Origin: Mariprofundaceae bacterium
GTDB lineage: Bacteria; Pseudomonadota; Zetaproteobacteria; Mariprofundales; Mariprofundaceae
DNA length: 12,457 nucleotides
Direction: 5' to 3'
Assembly: GCA_015488125.1 (NCBI GenBank)
Contig: WFOJ01000137.1
Span: 1 to 12,457 of the forward strand
Below are positions 7,322 through 12,457 of this stretch, in pieces. The notes beneath the pieces were generated by a model that had not been told where the DNA came from, searched no databases, and saw only the letters and a list, made by a program, of their open reading frames with translations. The position numbers and the translations under genes are program-made. The stretch's first letter is position 1. Every line of letters starts with the position of its first letter.

Positions 7322-7482
7322 GGAGTCTGTCGGGCTTTGGCAATCGTCACGAGAAATAGCGGAATTAAGCCAGATATACGACCTGTTGGCGGTAAATAGC
7401 AGCGCTGTTGAACAAAAACAGGGCGAAAATGTGGCCAATATCCGGTTTTTCATAGTAGATTTGTCAAAGCCCGACAGACTCC
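7322..7482 (-). mobile_element. MITE-like element, copy 2 (inverted)
   Basis: The reverse-oriented partner of the element at 6498-6658, also 161 bp. Its terminal repeats are better preserved: 7322-7343 matches the reverse complement of 7461-7482 at 21 of 22 positions, with core GGAGTCTGTCGGGCTTTG. This suggests a more recent insertion or gene conversion. Flanks are CTA and CTG, so no exact target duplication is visible. It ends 43 bp before the pseudokinase gene. The remaining bases of the 7225-7525 gap show nothing else except a T-rich stretch after the secreted-protein gene. Confidence 0.87.
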
Positions 7483-7525
7483 CTGGGGCATGTTTTTGTC
7501 GTTGAAAATATTATAGGGAGAGGGC

Positions 7526-9727
7526 ATGGCGGCGTACCGCAGAAAGGGAAAGATTTGCGATTGCACACTTGGGGCGATTTACCTGGCCAGGGATGAAGTG
7601 AATGATCGCGACGTGGCACTCAAGCAACTGAGTTTCCCTCGCGATCAGGATATGCATCATCTGCGAGCTTTCGTCGCGCGTATTGATGATGCACGAAAAC
7701 TTCAGCACGATAACATCATCACCACCTACGGCATCATCCACGAGGCATTTGACGTTTCTATTGCCATGGAGCTGATGCGTTGTAAAACCCTGCAGCAAAA
7801 ACTGAATGCCGGTGCTTCTTTTTCTGTCAACGCTGTACTCAGTATTGGTATTCAGCTGGCCAGCGCCCTGCAATATGCGCATGATTCCGGTATTTATCAT
7901 GGCAGTGTGAACGCGCATCACGTGTATTTACGCAAGGATGGTGTGGTCAAGCTCAGTAATTTTGGCTTTAATTACAGCGTCGAAGGCGTTCCCATCGGGC
8001 CGCCAACATCGCGCGCGCCGGAACAGTGGCAAGGTGAGCCACTGAATCGTCTGTCGGATGTGTACGGTCTGGGTATTTTGTTGTATCAACTGCTTTCTGG
8101 TCGTTTTCCCTATCGGGCAAGTAATACCCAGCAACTGCGTGAGCGGGTGATGAGCTTGCCACCCTTGCCACTGGAATCACTGGCTCCCAAAGTACCGTTT
8201 AAGTTGCATCAAGTCGTTATGCAGGCGATTGAAAAACAGCCGGAGCATCGCTTTCAGACCATGAAGGAAATGGAGCTGGCACTGCGTGAGGTGGCGCAGG
8301 AACCGGGGATGAGCAGCCGCACCGATGCGTTTTTGATTCATGAGCTGAATCACCAGCCTTTTATGGCCAACGATATTGACTTTTCTCGTAGTCATTGGCC
8401 GTTACAGGTACTCAATAGTTGGCCGACGCGACATATCAAACAGCGTTCCCGTGATGACATGATCGACTGGCTGTTGGATCCGGCGCAGCATTCGGAGCCG
8501 TTTACGGGCGTCGCCATTCTTGACCTTAATTATATGCTGATGTGCTGGCGCGGTTTTTTGATTGCCTGTATTGATCTGAATACGCATCGCTATGGCAATA
8601 CCGTATTGCAGTCATTGCCTGAATATGTTGAGGAAATGACGGTGTTTACCCCGGTGAATCTTCACCTGCGGCCTTTTGCGCTGTTGCTGGCAACCATTCT
8701 TCGTGATCCCGAACCATTATATGACCAGCTTCATTCAGATCGCTTTGTGGCCGCAGAATTCATTCGCAAGCTGGAGCATGACAAGTTTACCGGTGTGTTA
8801 AAGTTCAGCTTTGGTGAACATATAGCCTGGGCAGGCTATGAAACAGGGGTCTTTATCTTCCTGCTCAAGAATGATTATTCCGCCACGCCATGCGAGAAAA
8901 ATGCACCTTTCGACCCTGAACGCGCCTGCAATGGCCTGCCTTTTACGGTCGATGTTTATGCGACTTCCTTCACACCGTTGCAGGCGGGACTGGCACGTTA
9001 TCTGAAAGATCTGCTGCTACATGTCAGCTTTGCCGGTGCCAGACAGCACATGCCTGAACTACTCAAGCTTAAGCCCAGGCAGCTTAGAAACATTCAGGCG
9101 ACGGAACTGCGCGAGCATTGTCAGTTGACCACGGAGCCTGGCGTGCTTGCCGATGAGTTGAGGTTTGGCGACCGTACAATTCGGGAGCGTGATATATTGG
9201 CGCTGGATCATAACATCGGGTTTTGCCGCTGGATGCTATGCGATTTGTATGTGCATTTGCTTGCCGAAGGCTATAAGGATGCGCTAACATACCTGGTGAG
9301 CTGGCTGCCGGAAGTTAGTTATATTCGTTTGCATCATGCGCTGGCAGACGATGAAGGTCATCATCATGTGTTTGATATCGTTACTTTCGATGTCCATGAT
9401 AAGGTTTTGCACGTAGTGCGCAATGGTATGGCCGATATTGAGGCTTTTGATCGTTTTGTATCGGCGGTGACAGCTGTTAAACAGCATTATATGGACCAGG
9501 GTGATCTTGGCGCAGCGATTTACCGGATACATCAACCTGTGGATGATGATTTGCGCGATTACTGGCAGGCACAGGTGAGCATTAACAGCGGCAAGTCCTT
9601 GTTAAAAATGGGCAGGTTTGATGTGTTTTCGGGGCTGAAATCGTTTGTGCGACTGGCTAGCAATCGAGGTTTTCATTTGTTACTGGCAGAATCCGCTGAT
9701 GATGGTCATCGTCTGGTGGGTTATTGA
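7526..9727 (+). CDS. large protein with N-terminal serine/threonine pseudokinase domain
   Basis: A 733-residue protein. Residues about 8-258 have a bacterial Hanks-type kinase fold: VALK with K33, AMELM hinge (80-84), SRAPEQW (162-168), SDVYGLGILLYQLLSGRFPY (177-196) and HRFQTM (241-246). Catalytic positions are changed. The HRDxKPxN loop reads HGSVNAHH (125-132), so the catalytic Asp is Ser127. DFG reads NFG (145-147). The glycine loop is degenerate (GKICDCTLG) and the helix-C Glu appears replaced by Arg52. I infer a pseudokinase. Residues about 259-733 match no family I recognise. They include two diverged FTGV segments (326-350 and 421-447) and a mixed region at 611-733. No membrane segment or signal peptide is seen, so it is probably cytoplasmic. 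AGGGAG (7515-7520) is a good ribosome site. A membrane protein follows after 8 bp. Confidence 0.82.
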   Translation: MAAYRRKGKICDCTLGAIYLARDEVNDRDVALKQLSFPRDQDMHHLRAFVARIDDARKLQHDNIITTYGIIHEAFDVSIAMELMRCKTLQQKLNAGASFSVNAVLSIGIQLASALQYAHDSGIYHGSVNAHHVYLRKDGVVKLSNFGFNYSVEGVPIGPPTSRAPEQWQGEPLNRLSDVYGLGILLYQLLSGRFPYRASNTQQLRERVMSLPPLPLESLAPKVPFKLHQVVMQAIEKQPEHRFQTMKEMELALREVAQEPGMSSRTDAFLIHELNHQPFMANDIDFSRSHWPLQVLNSWPTRHIKQRSRDDMIDWLLDPAQHSEPFTGVAILDLNYMLMCWRGFLIACIDLNTHRYGNTVLQSLPEYVEEMTVFTPVNLHLRPFALLLATILRDPEPLYDQLHSDRFVAAEFIRKLEHDKFTGVLKFSFGEHIAWAGYETGVFIFLLKNDYSATPCEKNAPFDPERACNGLPFTVDVYATSFTPLQAGLARYLKDLLLHVSFAGARQHMPELLKLKPRQLRNIQATELREHCQLTTEPGVLADELRFGDRTIRERDILALDHNIGFCRWMLCDLYVHLLAEGYKDALTYLVSWLPEVSYIRLHHALADDEGHHHVFDIVTFDVHDKVLHVVRNGMADIEAFDRFVSAVTAVKQHYMDQGDLGAAIYRIHQPVDDDLRDYWQAQVSINSGKSLLKMGRFDVFSGLKSFVRLASNRGFHLLLAESADDGHRLVGY

Positions 9728-9735
9728 GGTGTTGC

Positions 9736-10710
9736 ATGGCTCAGCCTTTTGATGACGGCTTGTCTGTCACCCGTATTTTATCGCAACGTCCGACGCCCGA
9801 TAGCCCTGATGACAAACCGTGGTGGCGGTGTTTACCGCGTGTGATCTTGCTGCTGCTGCTGGCAGTGGCCTGCCAGCAATTCAGCCAGGCGCAGTTTCCT
9901 GATCTGGATGAGCGGGCCAGCGTGTATTTTCTTGAAAGCTCGCAAAAAGCGGTGGTCTCTTACGCTATGGTGCGCAGCGCCAATGCGGTGGTGTCAGTGG
10001 TGCAGGAATCCGAACTGCTGATTTCTCCCACGGGCGTAGGCATGAGCATTGCCGTCGGGCAAGTGCTTGATCCGCTGAATGATATGCTTGAGCGCACCTC
10101 GGATGTACTGGTATTTGCCCTGATTTCGATTGGCGTACAACGGGCATCGCTGGAAATCAGTCAGGAGAACGCCTTGCTGCTGGCGGCGCTTGCTTTTGCC
10201 CTGGCGGCGCTCAGTGCCTGTTTTCCCGCCAGACCCAAAGGCGTGCAATACTGGCTGGTGCGCCTGGCCGTGATCTTCGTGTTGTTGCGCCTGATGCTGC
10301 CTGCATCATCGGTTGTGTTCGACGAAAGTTATCAGCGTCTGTTCGCGCCGCGTATCGAACAGGCGCAGGAGGTATTGCGTCTGGTGCCCGGTACAAGCGC
10401 GCTGAACATTCAGTCATCGACGACAGCGCAATCGGGCTTGCTGGACAAGCTGCTGCCTGATGGCCTGCGTCAGCATCTTGATGAAGCGAGCAAACAGATG
10501 GAATGGATGAAGCAAACCTTTGCTGTCGTGGTGCGTCATGCCGGCGAACTGATTCAGGCGCTGCTGGATCTGGTGGCTGCGTATATTGCCATTTTCATAT
10601 TGCAGGTTGTCATCCTGCCCATTGCCGCCTTATGGCTGATACTCACCGCTTCTCACCTGCTGGCATCGCGGTGGCTGGGGACGACGCATGAGGAGAACAG
10701 TAATGCCTGA
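9736..10710 (+). CDS. uncharacterised multi-pass membrane protein
   Basis: A 324-residue protein with hydrophobic stretches at about residues 35-47, 122-135 (weak), 146-163, 173-190 and 276-309. A polar N-terminus precedes the first and a long soluble region (about 50-120) follows it. A second soluble, partly helical region spans about 195-272. I recognise no family. The frame extends back to a TTG at 9724, but the ATG at 9736 follows GAGGTG (9726-9731) and is the likely start. It begins 8 bp after the pseudokinase gene, and its last 8 bases overlap the pyrD start. The spacing suggests that it is made together with the pseudokinase and could be its membrane partner. That is inference from position only. 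Confidence 0.75.
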   Translation: MAQPFDDGLSVTRILSQRPTPDSPDDKPWWRCLPRVILLLLLAVACQQFSQAQFPDLDERASVYFLESSQKAVVSYAMVRSANAVVSVVQESELLISPTGVGMSIAVGQVLDPLNDMLERTSDVLVFALISIGVQRASLEISQENALLLAALAFALAALSACFPARPKGVQYWLVRLAVIFVLLRLMLPASSVVFDESYQRLFAPRIEQAQEVLRLVPGTSALNIQSSTTAQSGLLDKLLPDGLRQHLDEASKQMEWMKQTFAVVVRHAGELIQALLDLVAAYIAIFILQVVILPIAALWLILTASHLLASRWLGTTHEENSNA

Positions 10711-11626
10711 CCTGGCTGTGAATTTTGCCGGACTGCGTTTGCAGACACCGCTGGTGATGCTCTCCGGCTGTGTCGGCTTTGGCGAGGAATACCCTCGTCT
10801 TGAAGGTTTTGACTACCGCGATATCGGCGCGGTGATTCTCAAGGGAACCACGCTGGAGCCACGTCTGGGCAATGCGCCGCATCGCCTTTATGAAACGCCA
10901 TCGGGGATGCTCAATGCCATTGGCTTGCAAAACCCCGGCGCACGCCATGTGGTGGATCATATTCTGCCGCGTTTGCCGCATGAGCAAACGCAGTTCTGGG
11001 CCAATGCCAACGGTACTTCGCCGGAAGAATACGCCGAGGTTGCCCGTATTTTTGATGATTCGCCGGTGACGGCCATCGAAATCAATATCTCCTGCCCGAA
11101 TGTGAAAGAGGGCGGCGTACACTTTGGCAACGATCCGGTGATGGCGGCAAAAGTCGTGGAAGCCATGCGTCCGGCCACCCGCAAACCGCTGATCACCAAA
11201 TTATCGCCGAATAACGCCGATATTGTCAGTACTGCCCGTCGATGTTTTGAAGCTGGCAGCGATGGCTTTTCCGTTATTAACACGCTGGTTGGCATGGCGG
11301 TTGATCTTGAACGGCGGCAGCCGGTGCTGGCCAATATTTCAGGCGGTCTTTCCGGTCCGGCGATTAAGCCGGTAGCGCTGTGGAAGCTGTTTCAGTTGCG
11401 GCAGTTGTGTCAGCAGCATGACATTCCGGTGCTGGGGCAGGGCGGTATTTGCAATGCGCATGACGCGCTGGAATTTGCCCTTGTTGGCGCAACGGCGCTG
11501 GGTATCGGCACCGGCCTGTTTTACGATCCGCTGATGAGCGGCAGCATCGTTCAGGGATTGAAGGATTATTTGCAACAACATGGTATAGCGGCATATGAAG
11601 AGCTGGTGGGTTCGCTTCAGGCTTAA
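10703..11626 (+). CDS. pyrD: dihydroorotate dehydrogenase, class 1B-type catalytic subunit
   Basis: A 307-residue FMN enzyme oxidising dihydroorotate to orotate in pyrimidine synthesis. Class 1 features are the catalytic Cys131 in INISCPNVKEGG (128-138; class 2 enzymes use Ser), VILKGTT (44-50), NAIGLQNPG (71-79), TKLSPN (165-170), INT (192-194) and SGGLSGPAIKP (213-223). NAIGLQNPG and SGPAIKP fit subclass 1B, which normally pairs with PyrK and passes electrons to NAD. No pyrK is in the window. No N-terminal membrane-binding helix is present. An ATG at 10688 exists, but AGGAG (10691-10695) lies 7 nt before the ATG at 10703. It overlaps the upstream gene by 8 bp and the downstream nuclease gene by 32 bp. 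Confidence 0.94.
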   Translation: MPDLAVNFAGLRLQTPLVMLSGCVGFGEEYPRLEGFDYRDIGAVILKGTTLEPRLGNAPHRLYETPSGMLNAIGLQNPGARHVVDHILPRLPHEQTQFWANANGTSPEEYAEVARIFDDSPVTAIEINISCPNVKEGGVHFGNDPVMAAKVVEAMRPATRKPLITKLSPNNADIVSTARRCFEAGSDGFSVINTLVGMAVDLERRQPVLANISGGLSGPAIKPVALWKLFQLRQLCQQHDIPVLGQGGICNAHDALEFALVGATALGIGTGLFYDPLMSGSIVQGLKDYLQQHGIAAYEELVGSLQA

Positions 11627-12380
11627 CGGCGGACTGCTGCTTACCCTCGCCCTGTTCGCGCCCGTGCCGCTCTGGGCGGGTGGCAGTGTGTCGGTGGTAT
11701 CGCAGGCGCAGTGGGTGCAGGTGAAATACGTCTTTGATGGCGATACGTTTATGACCAGGCGGGGGCAGCGTATTCGTTTGCTGGGCATTAACACGCCGGA
11801 AGTAGCCCATGGCGATGAACCGGGGCAGCCCATGGGCGAGGCGGCAGCACGCGCCCTGCGTTCGAGAATCGCCGGGCAACTGGTGCGGCTGGCATTCGAC
11901 CGCCAGCGCAAGGATCGCTATGGCCGCACGCTGGCACAGGTCTGGTCACGCGATGGTGACTGGATCAATGGCTGGCTTGTTGCTGAGGGTTACGCCCATG
12001 TTTATACTTTTTCACCCAACATCAAATGGACTGAACCGTTACTGAAACTGGAGCATCAGGCCATTGCCGCTCATCGTGGCATCTGGCGAACAGACAGGTT
12101 TGCGGTGCTGACTGCCGATGCCGTCTCGGCAAAGCATGTTGGCCAGTTTCGCGTTGTTGACGGCGTGATGGGGAAAAAGCTGGACAAACATGGCTGGGTA
12201 TTTCGCTTTGGCCGACTGAAGGTCAGTGTGCCGCGCCGTTACCGTGCGTTGTTTGATGCGCCACCGGCGATAGCGCATGTCAGCGAAGGCATGCGTGTGC
12301 GCGGGCGGATCCGTACTTCACGTCAGGGTCGTCTTTATCTTGCCTTACACAGTCCCCAGGATATGGAGTGGAAGCCATGA
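11595..12380 (+). CDS. exported thermonuclease-family (SNase-like) protein
   Basis: A 261-residue protein with a signal peptide (residues 1-28, ending LWA before GGS), then a staphylococcal-nuclease domain at about 41-165. The metal ligand D50 is in VFDGDTF, R61 in RIRLLGINTPE matches Arg35 of the S. aureus enzyme, E69 matches Glu43 and R111 in DRYGRTLA matches Arg87. The Asp40 position is Asn66 (INTPE), a substitution seen in many bacterial homologues. Residues about 180-258 form an extra beta-rich region that may be a second OB-like domain. It is likely a periplasmic or secreted Ca2+-dependent nuclease. The start overlaps pyrD by 32 bp and has no clear ribosome site, suggesting translational coupling. 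Confidence 0.88.
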   Translation: MKSWWVRFRLNGGLLLTLALFAPVPLWAGGSVSVVSQAQWVQVKYVFDGDTFMTRRGQRIRLLGINTPEVAHGDEPGQPMGEAAARALRSRIAGQLVRLAFDRQRKDRYGRTLAQVWSRDGDWINGWLVAEGYAHVYTFSPNIKWTEPLLKLEHQAIAAHRGIWRTDRFAVLTADAVSAKHVGQFRVVDGVMGKKLDKHGWVFRFGRLKVSVPRRYRALFDAPPAIAHVSEGMRVRGRIRTSRQGRLYLALHSPQDMEWKP

Positions 12381-12457
12381 AAATTATTCACTATGTCTTG
12401 CTGCTATCCGTGCTGTTGAGCGCCTGCGCCACCAACCCGGTGAGCAAGCAGAAAGAA
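12377..12457 (+). CDS. lipoprotein, probable M48-type metalloprotease (3' end outside window)
   Basis: The first 27 codons of a gene whose ATG shares an ATGA overlap with the nuclease stop. The product begins MKIIHYVLLLSVLLSACATN. It is a lipoprotein signal peptide with lipobox LSAC and lipidated Cys17. CATNPVS after the cysteine resembles the mature N-terminus of M48-family Zn-protease lipoproteins (CAxNPVTGK type), but the HExxH motif would lie outside the window. Residue +2 is Ala, so outer-membrane sorting is expected. The lipoprotein call is firm and the protease call tentative. Confidence 0.75.
   Translation, partial: MKIIHYVLLLSVLLSACATNPVSKQKE

Overview
The window reads as ordinary chromosome of a proteobacterium. 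ispE, a tRNA-Gln and prs in the same orientation is an arrangement familiar from gamma- and beta-proteobacteria, and a DsbC-type periplasmic isomerase plus several exported proteins point to a Gram-negative envelope. A class 1B-type PyrD is less usual for typical gammaproteobacteria, so a less common lineage (for example zeta-like or a divergent gamma) is possible. I cannot name the species.

Layout. (1) 1-3881, plus strand: the 3' part of ispE, tRNA-Gln(UUG), prs, an EI24/CysZ-like membrane protein, alanine racemase alr and a small FmdB-type zinc-ribbon protein. The series is closed by a strong hairpin at 3892-3921. (2) 3974-4525, minus strand: an O6-alkylguanine-DNA alkyltransferase (Ogt/Ada-C type), convergent with the first block. 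(3) 4526-4918: a 393-bp gene-free divergent region with alternative hairpins just before the next gene. (4) 4919-6458: dsbC followed after 4 bp by a PolB-type 3'-5' exonuclease. (5) 6459-7525: a small secreted DUF11-like protein bracketed by two inverted copies of a 161-bp MITE-like element with about 22-bp terminal inverted repeats. (6) 7526-10710: a 733-residue protein with a degenerate kinase domain (a predicted pseudokinase) and a multi-pass membrane protein separated by 8 bp. (7) 10703-12457: class 1B-type dihydroorotate dehydrogenase, a secreted thermonuclease-like protein and the first 27 codons of a lipoprotein resembling M48 metalloproteases. These are joined by overlapping stop and start codons.

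How the genes relate. The first block is housekeeping: isoprenoid precursor synthesis, PRPP, D-alanine for peptidoglycan, and a tRNA. The stretch 7526-12457 has no gap above 8 bp and probably forms one transcription unit, in which an uncharacterised pseudokinase and membrane protein lie upstream of a pyrimidine gene and two envelope proteins.

The most interesting parts are the pseudokinase/membrane-protein pair and the MITE-bracketed secreted protein just upstream. Nothing resembling CRISPR, prophage, a toxin-antitoxin pair or a complete insertion sequence was seen.
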